The notes under the pieces are model-generated. The model saw only the letters and a program-made list of their open reading frames with translations. It made no database searches and was not told where the DNA came from. This document shows positions 34,229 to 42,664 of a stretch of DNA of 44,927 nucleotides, piece after piece (positions within the stretch are counted from its first letter, which is position 1; the number at the start of each line of letters is the position of its first letter). A program made the translations under genes and the position numbers. This DNA is from an uncultured Clostridia bacterium (GTDB lineage Bacteria; Bacillota_A; Clostridia; Christensenellales; Borkfalkiaceae). The stretch spans positions 1 to 44,927 of the forward strand of contig CAKQXZ010000009.1 in the NCBI GenBank assembly GCA_934292955.1, written 5' to 3'.

Positions 34229-34699
34229 TCAGATATATTTTTTTATAAAATCGTTCCAGGGCAGTTCTCCGCAATAATCGGAGTAGTCATAGCGATATCT
34301 GCCTTTTCCTTTTTTGTTGAAATAATAACTGAATAACCCTTCTTCGGCTATAATATCATATCCGCCGTTTGAATATAACACGGCTATTATATATCCGCCA
34401 TAGTCGCATCCGCCGTCCTGCGGAACGAGTAAGTGCAGTACCCATTTCTGATAATCGAGTTCGCGAAGTTCGTTAAGCATATCATTATACTTCTCGGATT
34501 CTAAAATAGCAAAAGGTTCGTTTTCTTCAAGAAAAACCTCGATATTTCCTTCGTCGTAAACGCGTTCGGAATAGAATATCTGTATCGATTGAACGTTTTC
34601 TGCACTTTGAGAAAGTTCCACTTTACTATCGACAAGAGTGCAAGAACACGCGCATAAAAGAACCAATACAATAAAACCTACTATAATTTGCTTTTTCAT
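34229..34699 (-). CDS. Small predicted lipoprotein
   Basis: This 156-residue exported protein has a signal peptide (MKKQIIVGFIVLVLLCACSC) with a Cys-rich lipobox. The mature part is acidic and has no family signature that I recognise. The ATG at 34699 is chosen because AAGGGGG precedes it; an ATT/ATA-rich upstream extension of nine codons is not supported. A near-perfect promoter (TTGACA, 17 bp, TATACT) lies 18 bp before it on the minus strand. It is a single-gene unit ending at a terminator that contains the dispersed motif. Confidence 0.8.
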   Translation of the reverse strand: MKKQIIVGFIVLVLLCACSCTLVDSKVELSQSAENVQSIQIFYSERVYDEGNIEVFLEENEPFAILESEKYNDMLNELRELDYQKWVLHLLVPQDGGCDYGGYIIAVLYSNGGYDIIAEEGLFSYYFNKKGKGRYRYDYSDYCGELPWNDFIKKYI

Positions 34700-34716
34700 A
34701 ATGCCCCCTTTTCTAA

Positions 34717-34745
34717 AGTATATCATATCCGTGTTGATTTGTCAA
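34717..34745 (-). promoter_or_regulatory. Promoter of the small lipoprotein gene
   Basis: On the minus strand: TTGACA, 17 bp, TATACT. Confidence 0.85.
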
Positions 34746-34990
34746 TGGAGTTTTTTATATTAGGGGTAGTGAAGATATCGGCATGCAATCTCCGATAAAT
34801 GCGGGAAAGAAAACCGCCACTACATACGCAAAAATGCGCTGAGTTCTTTGGGTGCTACAGTAAATTTATATTTTTCTTGGTGACTCCATGGAAAAGCATT
34901 CATAGGGTAAATAAAGCGCATAAAATAATCCGTTTGACGATTATCATTTTCGCAGGGTTTCTAAAAAAAACGCAAATTGCTTAAAAAACA
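34746..34990. other. Stretch without a supported gene before the tRNA operon end
   Basis: Between the lipoprotein promoter and the tRNA terminator I see no gene. The 61-codon plus-strand frame at 34799-34984 lacks a ribosome site and any family likeness. Nothing else stands out. Confidence 0.5.
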
Positions 34991-34991
34991 C

Positions 34992-35022
34992 AAAAAAACA
35001 ACCAACACAACTGTGTTGATTG
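34992..35022 (-). terminator. Terminator of the tRNA operon
   Basis: On the minus strand CAATCAACACA pairs with TGTTGGTTG-type sequence around a short loop and is followed by seven T, just after the tRNA-Glu gene. Confidence 0.8.
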
Positions 35023-35030
35023 TTTGATAG

Positions 35031-35105
35031 TGGTGACCCCTACGGGATTCGAACCCATGATACCGCCGTGAAAGGGCGATGTCTTAACCACTTGACCAAG
35101 GGGCC
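35031..35105 (-). tRNA. tRNA-Glu (anticodon TTC)
   Basis: The cloverleaf is complete. Acceptor GGCCCCT pairs with AGGGGTC, the anticodon loop is CTTTCAC in the stem CCGCC-type arm, the T-loop is TTCGAAT, and CCA is encoded. It is the last gene of a three-tRNA operon. Confidence 0.97.
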
Positions 35106-35152
35106 ATATTTCGGCATATGCAACTGAATTGTGGTGGCTCATACCGAAAGAT

Positions 35153-35229
35153 TGGTAGCGGCGGTCAGATTCGAACCAACGACCTGCCGGGTATGAACCG
35201 GCCGCTATAACCAACTAAGCTACGCCGCC
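35153..35229 (-). tRNA. tRNA-Met, elongator (anticodon CAT)
   Basis: Acceptor GGCGGCG pairs with CGCCGCT (a G-U at the first pair), anticodon stem GCCGG/CCGGC with loop TTCATAC, T-loop TTCGAAT, and encoded CCA. The paired acceptor end and the lack of three G-C anticodon pairs of the initiator type indicate elongator Met; a tRNA-Ile2 with CAT is less likely. Confidence 0.9.
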
Positions 35230-35266
35230 ATATTCTTTCTTTATGAAAAAGAAAGATAGAAAACAC

Positions 35267-35343
<77 letters not shown>

Positions 35344-35363
35344 CCGATTTACAATGCTTGTTC

Positions 35364-35392
35364 ATTTTACTTTATATACAATTTTTTGTCAA
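35364..35392 (-). promoter_or_regulatory. Promoter of the fMet-Met-Glu tRNA operon
   Basis: On the minus strand: TTGACA, 17 bp, TAAAAT, ending 20 bp before the first tRNA. Confidence 0.88.
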
Positions 35393-35527
35393 CTGTTTTT
35401 TCGACGGTTTTCAAAAAATAATTTACTTTTTTTTAAGGAAATTCCTGCAATATGTTTTTTATCATATACAATCGTAAAAAAAGCATATAATCGTCTTTTT
35501 TATGCTGTTTTATGGCGTTTTATAATG

Positions 35528-36577
35528 TTAAATTGAAGATTGAATAAAATCACAAATGATTTTTGCCGTCGCTTTTGTCCCGTTCTGAATGTTAAGCTTA
35601 TTCATATTATTTATAACCATGTCTTTATTGCGCCATAAATCGTCAAGCAGCGTTATGATTTTTTCGTCTAAATAATGTTCGTCGCACTCGATAAGCGCGC
35701 CTTTATTTGAAAAATAGTCGGCGTTTTTCTTCTGATCCCCGCGCGAGCCTTTTTTAAGCGGAACAATAACAGCGGGCTTTTTGCAATACATTATTTCAAA
35801 AAGAGTATTGGAACCGCCGCGTGAAAGGACTAAATCACATGCCGTAAGACAGACGTTCATGTCTGCAAATTCATATTCGAAATAGCCGTTAATCGACTTA
35901 TTGCCTGATTTATTGCCTTTTCCGCAAAGGTGAACAACGTTAAAACGTTTTACAAGTTCGCCTAAATTATTGCGCACGGCGGCGTTTATTGTGCGGCTTC
36001 CCTGGCTGCCGCCCGTAACGAGTAAAACAGGTTTTTTATCGTGAATTCCCAATTTGTTTTTAGCCTGCAGGCGTGAAAGGCTGCCGAAATCGTCGCGTAT
36101 GGGCGCGCCTACGCATACTCCGCCGTATTTAACTGCCGTATCTTCAAAAACAGTAAGCAGTTTTTCGGCTTTTTTATAGGTAATTTTATTTGCAAGCCCC
36201 AAACTCAAATCCGATTCATGACAAAAATAGGGTATTTTAAGCGATTTTGCGGCAAGACATACGGGCAAAGCGCAATATCCCCCCTTAGAAAAAACTACAT
36301 CGGCTTTAAGATGTGTTAAGTAGCTTTTGCATTCTTTAACCGATTTTGAAAGTTTTGCGGGAATCAAAAGATTTTCAAGCGAAAGCGAACGGCGGAATGC
36401 CGGTGGCGAAATACCAAATATATTAACCAGCGGATCGTTCATAAGTCTTTTTTCGATCTCTTTTCCGCTTGAAAAGTATGCTATTGTATCGAACTTTTTT
36501 TTAAGATATGGAAGTAGTGCCACAAGCGGCATGATATGTCCCGCCGTGCCGCCGCCGCATAATACGATTGTTTTCAT
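35528..36577 (-). CDS. murG: MurG, UDP-GlcNAc:lipid I N-acetylglucosaminyltransferase
   Basis: This 349-residue enzyme adds GlcNAc to lipid I to make lipid II, the last intracellular step of peptidoglycan precursor synthesis. The GT-B glycosyltransferase signatures are present: CGGGTAGHIMPLVAL at the start, FSKGGYCALPVCLAA, LLVTGGSQGSRTIN, and the donor-binding end VLSRGGSNTLFEIMYCKKPAVIVPL. It stands alone rather than in a dcw cluster, so it may be a second, dispersed copy. No strong ribosome site precedes the ATG. K223 to I229 (KSGNKSI) coincide with a 14-of-16 copy of the dispersed motif, in the same frame as the copies in the NodB-like gene. Confidence 0.95.
   Translation of the reverse strand: MKTIVLCGGGTAGHIMPLVALLPYLKKKFDTIAYFSSGKEIEKRLMNDPLVNIFGISPPAFRRSLSLENLLIPAKLSKSVKECKSYLTHLKADVVFSKGGYCALPVCLAAKSLKIPYFCHESDLSLGLANKITYKKAEKLLTVFEDTAVKYGGVCVGAPIRDDFGSLSRLQAKNKLGIHDKKPVLLVTGGSQGSRTINAAVRNNLGELVKRFNVVHLCGKGNKSGNKSINGYFEYEFADMNVCLTACDLVLSRGGSNTLFEIMYCKKPAVIVPLKKGSRGDQKKNADYFSNKGALIECDEHYLDEKIITLLDDLWRNKDMVINNMNKLNIQNGTKATAKIICDFIQSSI
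35888..35903 (+). repeat. Dispersed motif, degraded copy (in murG)
   Basis: 14 of 16 bases match, with GCC before and GCCTGATTT-like sequence after. It encodes KSGNKSI on the minus strand. Confidence 0.6.
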
Positions 36578-36679
36578 ATATTATATTATGCCGATAAAAT
36601 AAATTTGAATACGACTAACAAAAACGAAACGCTGAGGCGCCACGAATTATGCCGTAGTCGGAGCGTGGTTTTGTACGGC

Positions 36680-36698
36680 GTAAAAACTTTTTACGCAC
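36680..36698. repeat. Palindrome between murG and the phosphatase gene
   Basis: GCGTAAAAA and TTTTTACGC flank a C. It lies before the divergent phosphatase promoter and may be an operator. Confidence 0.45.
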
Positions 36699-36710
36699 TT
36701 TGTTAAAAAG

Positions 36711-36739
36711 TTGTGTTTCGACGTATGGTATGTTATAAT
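36711..36739 (+). promoter_or_regulatory. Predicted promoter of the alkaline phosphatase gene
   Basis: TTGTGT, 17 bp, TATAAT, 43 bp before the GTG start. No Pho-box repeats are obvious. Confidence 0.65.
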
Positions 36740-36782
36740 TTTTTTGAGGTCGGTTGCACTTGCCGACAAACGGAGAATTAAA

Positions 36783-37949
36783 GTGAAGGTATCGGTAAAA
36801 GAAATCTGTTCTGTCGAATTGCACGGAAAAAGAAGAATTTTTGAAAAAGTAATCGTAGTTTTGCTTGCGATTTTTGTGTTTGGTTGCAGTTTTTTCGGGG
36901 TATGGACGCTCGGACAGGCAACAAGCCGGACTTATCGCGCCGATGTAAAATTCGAGGGAGAATATAAAAACGTAATTTTAATGATCGGCGACGGAATGGG
37001 CTTTAATCATATCGATTGCGCCGAAGGTTATTATGGCGAAACGAGTTTTATGCGCGCACAATCGCTGGGCTGTTCCAAAACGATTACCGACTCTGAAGCG
37101 TTGTTCGGGCCGACAGATTCGGCTGCGGCGGCAACGGCTTTATCTACGGGCAAAAAGACCGATAACGGTGCTATAGCGCGATATATGGGTAAAGATATAC
37201 TTACTAATGCCGAACTTGCAAAGGCTAAAGGAATGGCTGTAGGCATTATTGCGAGCGAGGGCGTTAGCGGAGCGACGCCCGCCGCGTTTTCATCGCATGC
37301 CGATAATCGGGGAGATTCGGAAGATATTTTCGACGGACAACTTTTAAGCAATATCGATTTATTTGCCGGCGGTAAAAAAGATTATTACGACGAGCGTAAA
37401 GACAGAATTGAAAATAGCGGATACAAATACGTAAACGACGCGGCTGAAGAATTCGGCTCCGCCGAAAAAATCTGGGCGGCATATGACGTGAAACCTTTGC
37501 CTGAATCTGCCGGCGACGGAATTACGCTTACCGAAATAGTGGAAAAATCGCTTTCATTTCTTGAGAATGCAAGCGAAAACGGGTACTTTTTAATGATTGA
37601 AGAATCGTATATCGATAAACGAAGCCATGCAAACGATATTTACGGAATGCTTGAAAGAATGAAATCTTACGATTCTGCTATAGAAAAAACGGTCACATAT
37701 GCAAGAAGCAGGGGCGATACGCTTGTTGTGGCGACAGCCGATCACGAAACCGGCAGGTTGACTATTCCGAAAAACGCCGACCTGAAAAATCCGTCCGATC
37801 GGTGGTTCGGACACGGCGGCCATACGAGAAGAAAGGTTCCGTTTTTTTACTTTTCGCCGATCGGGCGGATAGCCGACGTTATAGATAATACGCAAATTGC
37901 CGATCTTTGCAGATATTACATAAATAACAGGCAGGCGTTAAATAAATAA
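36783..37949 (+). CDS. Alkaline phosphatase, membrane-anchored
   Basis: This 388-residue enzyme starts at GTG, 7 nt after GGAG; the frame extends upstream without support. A hydrophobic helix (residues about 22-45) anchors it or acts as a signal. The alkaline phosphatase core is clear: VILMIGDGMGFNH (metal Asp70), GPTDSAAAATALSTGKKT with the nucleophile Ser113, MIEESYIDKRSHAND for the second metal set, TADHETGRL and GHGGHTRRKVPFFYF. It would release phosphate from monoesters outside the cell using Zn and Mg. A tyrosine-phosphatase-like lipoprotein gene follows 138 bp on, making a small phosphatase cluster. Confidence 0.93.
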   Translation: MKVSVKEICSVELHGKRRIFEKVIVVLLAIFVFGCSFFGVWTLGQATSRTYRADVKFEGEYKNVILMIGDGMGFNHIDCAEGYYGETSFMRAQSLGCSKTITDSEALFGPTDSAAAATALSTGKKTDNGAIARYMGKDILTNAELAKAKGMAVGIIASEGVSGATPAAFSSHADNRGDSEDIFDGQLLSNIDLFAGGKKDYYDERKDRIENSGYKYVNDAAEEFGSAEKIWAAYDVKPLPESAGDGITLTEIVEKSLSFLENASENGYFLMIEESYIDKRSHANDIYGMLERMKSYDSAIEKTVTYARSRGDTLVVATADHETGRLTIPKNADLKNPSDRWFGHGGHTRRKVPFFYFSPIGRIADVIDNTQIADLCRYYINNRQALNK

Positions 37950-38087
37950 CGGAAAAAACAGTTGTAAATTGTGCGGATTGACGTAATAACTGCGTAAAGG
38001 CATAACTTAAGGTGAGTTTACGTACGCATTTAACATAGATTTTGACGTAAAACAGAATTGATATAAAACAATTGTGGGGTAATGACA

Positions 38088-39155
38088 ATGAAAAGATTAT
38101 TTTCTGTATTTTCTGCGATAGTTGCCGTATTTGTGCTGGCAACGTGTTTTTTCGGGTGCGTTAAACCTGCCGACGGTTCGGGAGAAAACGGGTTTGTAAG
38201 GCACACAAAAATTCAATCGGATTTTCTTCTGAGCGACGTTTCGTACATTGCGAGCATCGACAGCGACGGCAAGTCCGAAAACAGCAGACCGTTGCCGCTT
38301 AGACTCGACGTAAAGGATAAAAAGTCGGGCTATAGCATCGTTATCAAGCAAAAAGACGGAAAAATCAGCCTTATTGAAACACTCGGAAACGACAAGACGT
38401 TCGATTATTACAATTCTGAAATCGGCAAGGATTACGTCTGGTATTTAATAGACGAGAACGGCGAGAAAGTCGGGAAAGAAAAAGAGTTCAGAACCGCCGC
38501 GACGGCGCCGAGAAACCTTTATGTTGACGGAGTTACCAACTGCCGCGACCTCGGCGGGTGGAAAACTGTTGACGGGCGCAGGGTGAAGCAGGGAATGCTT
38601 TATCGTACCGCGCGTTTTAACGAAAACGAAACCGATACTCCGATTGTAACCGAAGCGGGGATAAAAACTTTGACCGAAGAACTCGGAATTAAGACCGAAC
38701 TCGATTTAAGGCGCACCGATAACAACGAAAACGGTGGAATTACGGTCAGTCCGCTCGGCGATACGGTGCAATATATTTCGGTTCCGATGATGACAAAAGG
38801 CAACTATCTTTTAATAAACAAAGACAGGATCGCGGACGTTTTCAAAGTATTCGAAAGTGCCGATAATTATCCTATAGCCTTTCATTGCAGTATCGGAACG
38901 GACAGAACCGGAGTGATTGCATTCCTTATAATCGATATGCTCGGCGTTGAAGAAGAGGGGTTGTATTACGACTATCTTTTTTCGGGATTCGGCAATATCG
39001 GCGGAACGAGAAGTTTTACTACGATTGACAAATATCTTAAAGAAATTAAAAAAGCGGGCGGCAGCACTATTGCCGAAAACGCTTACAATTATCTTATAAA
39101 CTGCGGAGTTCCGAGCGCGACTCTCGATATGATGAGAGATATGCTGATAGAATAA
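38088..39155 (+). CDS. Tyrosine/serine phosphatase-like lipoprotein
   Basis: This 355-residue exported protein has a signal peptide and lipobox (LATC or FFGC near residue 19-24). Residues about 35-135 look like a beta-sandwich. The C-terminal half fits the Y_phosphatase3 family: NCRDLGGWKTVDGRRVKQGMLYR, ELDLRRTDN, and the catalytic loop HCSIGTDRTG, a CX5R motif with C267 and R273. It may dephosphorylate proteins, sugars or lipids outside the cell. The second ATG (38088) is preferred, as GGGG lies 8 nt before it. Codons for KKSGY coincide with part of the dispersed motif, in the same frame as in murG and the NodB-like gene. Confidence 0.9.
   Translation: MKRLFSVFSAIVAVFVLATCFFGCVKPADGSGENGFVRHTKIQSDFLLSDVSYIASIDSDGKSENSRPLPLRLDVKDKKSGYSIVIKQKDGKISLIETLGNDKTFDYYNSEIGKDYVWYLIDENGEKVGKEKEFRTAATAPRNLYVDGVTNCRDLGGWKTVDGRRVKQGMLYRTARFNENETDTPIVTEAGIKTLTEELGIKTELDLRRTDNNENGGITVSPLGDTVQYISVPMMTKGNYLLINKDRIADVFKVFESADNYPIAFHCSIGTDRTGVIAFLIIDMLGVEEEGLYYDYLFSGFGNIGGTRSFTTIDKYLKEIKKAGGSTIAENAYNYLINCGVPSATLDMMRDMLIE
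38319..38336 (-). repeat. Dispersed motif, partial copy (in phosphatase-like gene)
   Basis: On the minus strand it reads GCTATAGCCCGACTTTTT: the right half of the motif and its extension only. It encodes KKSGY in the gene. Confidence 0.55.
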
Positions 39156-39162
39156 TTTGCCG

Positions 39163-39213
39163 AAAAACGCTGCCCGGATAAATAAAAAAGTGACCTGAGG
39201 CGGGCGTTTTTGC
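39163..39213 (+). terminator. Terminator after the phosphatase-like gene
   Basis: AAAAACGC pairs with GCGTTTTT, with partial pairing inside, and ends in five T. Confidence 0.55.
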
Positions 39214-39347
39214 AATAACAAAAACTTGACATTCGTACCCTCGGAATTTGACTTTTTTTAAGGTTGAACCGAATGCTGTAAAAAAGGCGGGATTTTTGCT
39301 TTTTTTGAGCCGAAAAATTCATAACTCGGTAAAACTTGTAAAAATCG

Positions 39348-39376
39348 TTGACAAATTTTTTGCTTGGATATACTAT
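39348..39376 (+). promoter_or_regulatory. Promoter of asnS
   Basis: TTGACA, 17 bp, TACTAT (TATACT at 15 bp is an alternative). Confidence 0.7.
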
Positions 39377-39403
39377 TATATAAAAATATATTTATGCTTT
39401 GCG

Positions 39404-39520
39404 ATATGCCGCAGGGCGTTTTGAAAAAGCCGCGGGGGCGGGTTCGGAAATTGCCGCATGGGTGTTTTACGGAATGCCGCTGAGCGGGTTGAGGGAATGC
39501 CGCATGGGTGTTTTACGAAA
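39404..39520 (+). repeat. Repeats in the asnS leader
   Basis: TGCCGCATGGGTGTTTTACG occurs twice, 46 bp apart (39452 and 39498). Related TGCCGC units begin at 39406 and 39475, so four units share a regular layout with spacing of about 23 or 46 bp. Confidence 0.75.
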
Positions 39521-39572
39521 CGCGGGCGGGCGTATCGCAAGATAAAAAAGAATTTTTTGGAGCGGGTGAATT

Positions 39573-40949
39573 ATGAAACATACCGACATCAAGTTAATTT
39601 TTAACGATCCGTCGAAATACGTCGGTCAGTCGCTCACCGTTTGCGGGTGGGTAAAAACTTCGAGAGAATCGAAAAACGTCGCGTTCGTCGAACTGAACGA
39701 CGGAACGTCCTGCAAGAATTTGCAGATCGTAATAGATAAAAACGCTTTTGCGGACGATAACCTTGCTTTTCCCGTAGGTACCGGCGTTAAGTTTGTGGGT
39801 AAGCTTGTAGAATCTGAAAAGAACGTGTGCGAACTTCAGCTTAAGTCGTACGAGATTTTAGGCGAATGCCCGCCGGATTATCCGCTGCAGAAAAAACGCC
39901 ACACGCTTGAATATTTAAGAGCAATGCCGCACCTTCGCATAAGAGCGAACACGTTTATAAACGTTCAGAAGGTGAGATCGGCGCTTGCGTATGCGTCGCA
40001 TATGTATTTTCAGAGCAATAACTTCACCTACGTTCATACTCCGATTATTACAGGCAGCGACTGCGAAGGTGCGGGTGAAGTTTTCAGGGCGACCACGAGA
40101 AAGTGGAACGATACCGCCAAGACCGAAGAAGAATACTTTGCAAACGACTTTTTCGGCAGAAAAGCATATCTTACCGTTTCGGGTCAACTCGAAGGCGAAG
40201 TCGCGGCGATGGCACTCGGCAAAATTTACACTTTCGGACCTGTTTTCCGTGCGGAAAATTCCAACACGTCAAGACACGTTGCCGAATTCTGGCAGGTTGA
40301 GCCCGAAGTCGCGTTTGCAGAACTTCCCGATATAATCGAAATTGTAGAAGAATACGTTAAGTACATCGTAGCCTACGTTCTTAAAACATGCCCGCAGGAG
40401 ATCGCGTTCTTCGAAAACTTCTATGAAAAGGGGCTTACAGAAAAACTCAATCTGCTTGTAAATTCCGAATTCAAAGTTCTTGAATACACCGAAGCGATTG
40501 AAATTCTTAAAAACGCAAAAGACGTTACGTTCGAATACGCTCCCGAATGGGGAAACGAACTGCAGTCCGAACACGAAAGATATATTACCGAAAAGGTTTT
40601 CAAAAAGCCTGTTTTCGTAATTAACTATCCCAAGGATATCAAGGCGTTCTATATGAAACAGAACCCCGACGGAAAGACCGTTGCTGCGACCGACCTTCTC
40701 GTTCCCGGTATCGGCGAAATAGTAGGTTGCAGCGAACGTGAAGCCGACTACGATAAACTCGTTGAAGCGATGAAAGTCCGTAATATGGATCTTTCGGCTT
40801 ACAGTCAGTATCTCGATCTCAGAAAGTTCGGTTCGGTTCCGCACAGCGGGTTCGGTATCGGATTCGATCGTATGGTTATGTACGTTACCGGTATGAGCAA
40901 TATCCGCGACGTAATACTGTATCCGAGAGCGTCGAAAGAACTGAGATAA
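39573..40949 (+). CDS. asnS: Asparaginyl-tRNA synthetase
   Basis: This 458-residue class IIb aminoacyl-tRNA synthetase charges tRNA-Asn with asparagine. It has the N-terminal OB-fold anticodon-binding domain (VGQSLTVCGWVKTSRES) and the class II catalytic domain with motif 2 (GPVFRAENSNTSRHVAEFWQVEPE region) and motif 3 (GFGIGFDRMVMYVTG). The SxTSRH form and overall length point to AsnRS rather than AspRS. GGAG lies before the ATG. A terminator follows its stop. The leader has unusual repeats but no recognisable T-box. Confidence 0.97.
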   Translation: MKHTDIKLIFNDPSKYVGQSLTVCGWVKTSRESKNVAFVELNDGTSCKNLQIVIDKNAFADDNLAFPVGTGVKFVGKLVESEKNVCELQLKSYEILGECPPDYPLQKKRHTLEYLRAMPHLRIRANTFINVQKVRSALAYASHMYFQSNNFTYVHTPIITGSDCEGAGEVFRATTRKWNDTAKTEEEYFANDFFGRKAYLTVSGQLEGEVAAMALGKIYTFGPVFRAENSNTSRHVAEFWQVEPEVAFAELPDIIEIVEEYVKYIVAYVLKTCPQEIAFFENFYEKGLTEKLNLLVNSEFKVLEYTEAIEILKNAKDVTFEYAPEWGNELQSEHERYITEKVFKKPVFVINYPKDIKAFYMKQNPDGKTVAATDLLVPGIGEIVGCSEREADYDKLVEAMKVRNMDLSAYSQYLDLRKFGSVPHSGFGIGFDRMVMYVTGMSNIRDVILYPRASKELR

Positions 40950-40985
40950 TTATTGTGCAAGCGGCGCACATAATCGTTAAACGTC

Positions 40986-41022
40986 AAAACGAGCCTGATT
41001 TTATATTCGGGTTCGTTTTTTT
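40986..41022 (+). terminator. Intrinsic terminator after asnS
   Basis: AAAACGAGCCTG pairs with CGGGTTCGTTTT around a 10-nt loop and ends in a run of eight T. Confidence 0.85.
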
Positions 41023-41143
41023 TAAGAAAAGTCTTTCGCGGTTACAATCGATATAAAACTCAAAAAAACAAGAAACTTTGTAAACGTAAAATCGCCGTTT
41101 AGCGGGTGTGGCAGCAGTTACAATTAACAAACGGAGCGAACAT

Positions 41144-41650
41144 ATGATTGAATTTAACGGGGCGATTTCGGAAAAGAATCAACTTGACAGAATGAAGAAA
41201 GCAGATAGAAAAGTAAAATTTACCATTCTGCTGTTTTTAGCTATAATCTGGATAATCGGGGTTGTTGTCTTGCTGCCTTTGAACGCTTTTTCTGATATTC
41301 TGCCCGAGCTGATAGTTTGTACCGTTGTTATGTTGATTGAAGTGGCTTTAATTGCGAAAACGCCCGATAAGGTCGTGTTGCGTATTAAACTTTCCCCTCA
41401 TATCGTAATTACGGAAAACGAACTTGCTTTAGAAATTTGGAAAAAGGGCGAAAAAGTATGGCGTAAGAAAAAGATTTCTCAGGTTAAAAAAATCCTGGAT
41501 AGCGGCGAAGTTTACTATATTATTTTCAGATTCGGCGATATTACAAATGCATGGATTTGCCAGAAAGATAACATTGTAAACGGAACGATAGCCGAGTTTG
41601 ACGCGTTGTTTAAGTCAAAAATTATCAAAGATAACGTCCGAAATTCCTAA
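41144..41650 (+). CDS. Small two-helix membrane protein of unknown function
   Basis: This 168-residue protein has two hydrophobic helices (residues about 25-50 and 55-75) followed by a soluble part rich in Lys and beta-forming residues, a layout seen in proteins with a PH-like or YcxB-like C-terminal domain. No catalytic motif is seen. The ATG at 41144 is chosen because CGGAG lies 7 nt before it; an in-frame GTG 36 bp upstream is less likely. It is not clearly in an operon with its neighbours. Confidence 0.7.
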   Translation: MIEFNGAISEKNQLDRMKKADRKVKFTILLFLAIIWIIGVVVLLPLNAFSDILPELIVCTVVMLIEVALIAKTPDKVVLRIKLSPHIVITENELALEIWKKGEKVWRKKKISQVKKILDSGEVYYIIFRFGDITNAWICQKDNIVNGTIAEFDALFKSKIIKDNVRNS

Positions 41651-41686
41651 AGCACCGAATTTGCAGCCCGATTTTTGTGAAAAGAC

Positions 41687-41715
41687 TTTACAAAAATTAA
41701 GAAATTTTATATACT
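41687..41715 (+). promoter_or_regulatory. Promoter of the 251-residue lipoprotein gene
   Basis: TTTACA, 17 bp, TATACT, 52 bp before the ATG. Confidence 0.7.
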
Positions 41716-41767
41716 TAGGGTAAGAATTGCAGTAGATTTTTTCCTGTGTAAAAAACAAGGGGGCAGA

Positions 41768-42523
41768 ATGAAAAAAGCATTACCGCTGATAATTGTAGCG
41801 TTGCTGATTTTTTTAAGTTCATGTGAGTGGAAAGAGTATTCCGGCGATTATAGCGATCTGTATACGGTTGCCTTAAACAACGTGTTGTGGACCAACGGAT
41901 ATTCTATGGGCGGGTGTTATGTTCTTGACCCGCAAATCGAGAAGATTGACGAAGATAGTTACGGTCGGGTAATGTTTTTCTATCACGAAGAATACTACTC
42001 AGGCGGTGATGTTATGTTTGCCGCGTTAATAGTTTGTCAGGCTTCTGATAAAGACGAAGTATTTTATTATGAAGACGAGTGCCATATTGTTAAAAAGCAA
42101 CCACGCATTGTGCAGGACGTGAATGAAGTGTTCGATGCCGAAGAAATCGATTATCTGAAGTCGATCAACGATTGGAATAAGGAACTCGATTACGAAAAGT
42201 GTGTCAGAAAAACAATAATAAAAAATAAGCCGAAGATTCCTGATAAAAAAGAACTTGAAAAGCGAATAATGAATGAGTTTAATCTTACCGACGAGCAGTG
42301 CTTTGTGTTTATGGATTATTTAACGAGTAATTCGGACGGTTCGAAATTCTTGATTTACGGGGATATATGGATGAGAGTAAAAGGGGTAGACAATATTTGC
42401 TTCGCCGCATTGATAGAAAAAGAAAACGATTCAATCACAAAGTTGAATATTTTTGTTCCTTCCGACGTGTATGATTATCAAGCCGAATTGGCAGAATTCA
42501 AGCGAGCAAATAATTGGTACTAA
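41768..42523 (+). CDS. Predicted lipoprotein of unknown function
   Basis: This 251-residue protein starts MKKALPLIIVALLIFLSSC, a signal peptide with a clear LSSC lipobox. The mature part is acidic with many Tyr and Asp residues (SGDYSDLYT, YHEEYYSGG) and has no family motif that I recognise. AAGGGGG lies before the ATG, and it has its own promoter. The gene ends at a long terminator hairpin that overlaps part of the dispersed motif. A role in the cell envelope is the most that can be said. Confidence 0.8.
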   Translation: MKKALPLIIVALLIFLSSCEWKEYSGDYSDLYTVALNNVLWTNGYSMGGCYVLDPQIEKIDEDSYGRVMFFYHEEYYSGGDVMFAALIVCQASDKDEVFYYEDECHIVKKQPRIVQDVNEVFDAEEIDYLKSINDWNKELDYEKCVRKTIIKNKPKIPDKKELEKRIMNEFNLTDEQCFVFMDYLTSNSDGSKFLIYGDIWMRVKGVDNICFAALIEKENDSITKLNIFVPSDVYDYQAELAEFKRANNWY

Positions 42524-42562
42524 TTGACAGATTAAAATTTTTTAATTATACCGAAACCATTA

Positions 42563-42607
42563 AAAAACGACCTATAGCCCGACTTTTGTGGGGAACAGGT
42601 CGTTTTT
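42563..42607. terminator. Bidirectional terminator with partial dispersed motif
   Basis: AAAAACGACCT pairs perfectly with AGGTCGTTTTT around a 23-nt loop. The motif piece CGACCTATAGCCCGAC starts in the left arm and runs into the loop. It separates two convergent genes. Confidence 0.88.
42568..42587 (+). repeat. Dispersed motif, partial copy (terminator)
   Basis: CGACCTATAGCCCGACTTTT: the right part of the motif plus the full extension, without GATAAT. Confidence 0.7.
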
Positions 42608-42664
42608 AAGTTGATTTCGGCGGCAGTTATAAAGCGTGTCAAATATCTTTTTATGCGGCAACGG

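Larger units (their letters stand above)
39156..39572. other. 417-bp region with asnS promoter and a repeat-rich leader
   Basis: It contains a terminator for the phosphatase gene (AAAAACGC 39163-39170 with GCGTTTTT 39204-39211), a promoter at 39348-39376, and a leader of about 190 nt made largely of TGCCGC repeats. I see no T-box features (no conserved AGGGTGG-type block) although the downstream gene is a tRNA synthetase. Confidence 0.65.

Noticed and set aside
34799..34984. A 61-codon plus-strand frame before the tRNA operon
   Set aside because: No ribosome site, no family likeness and atypical codon use.
39377..39572. T-box before asnS
   Set aside because: I find no T-box core sequence or specifier-type stem followed by an antiterminator.
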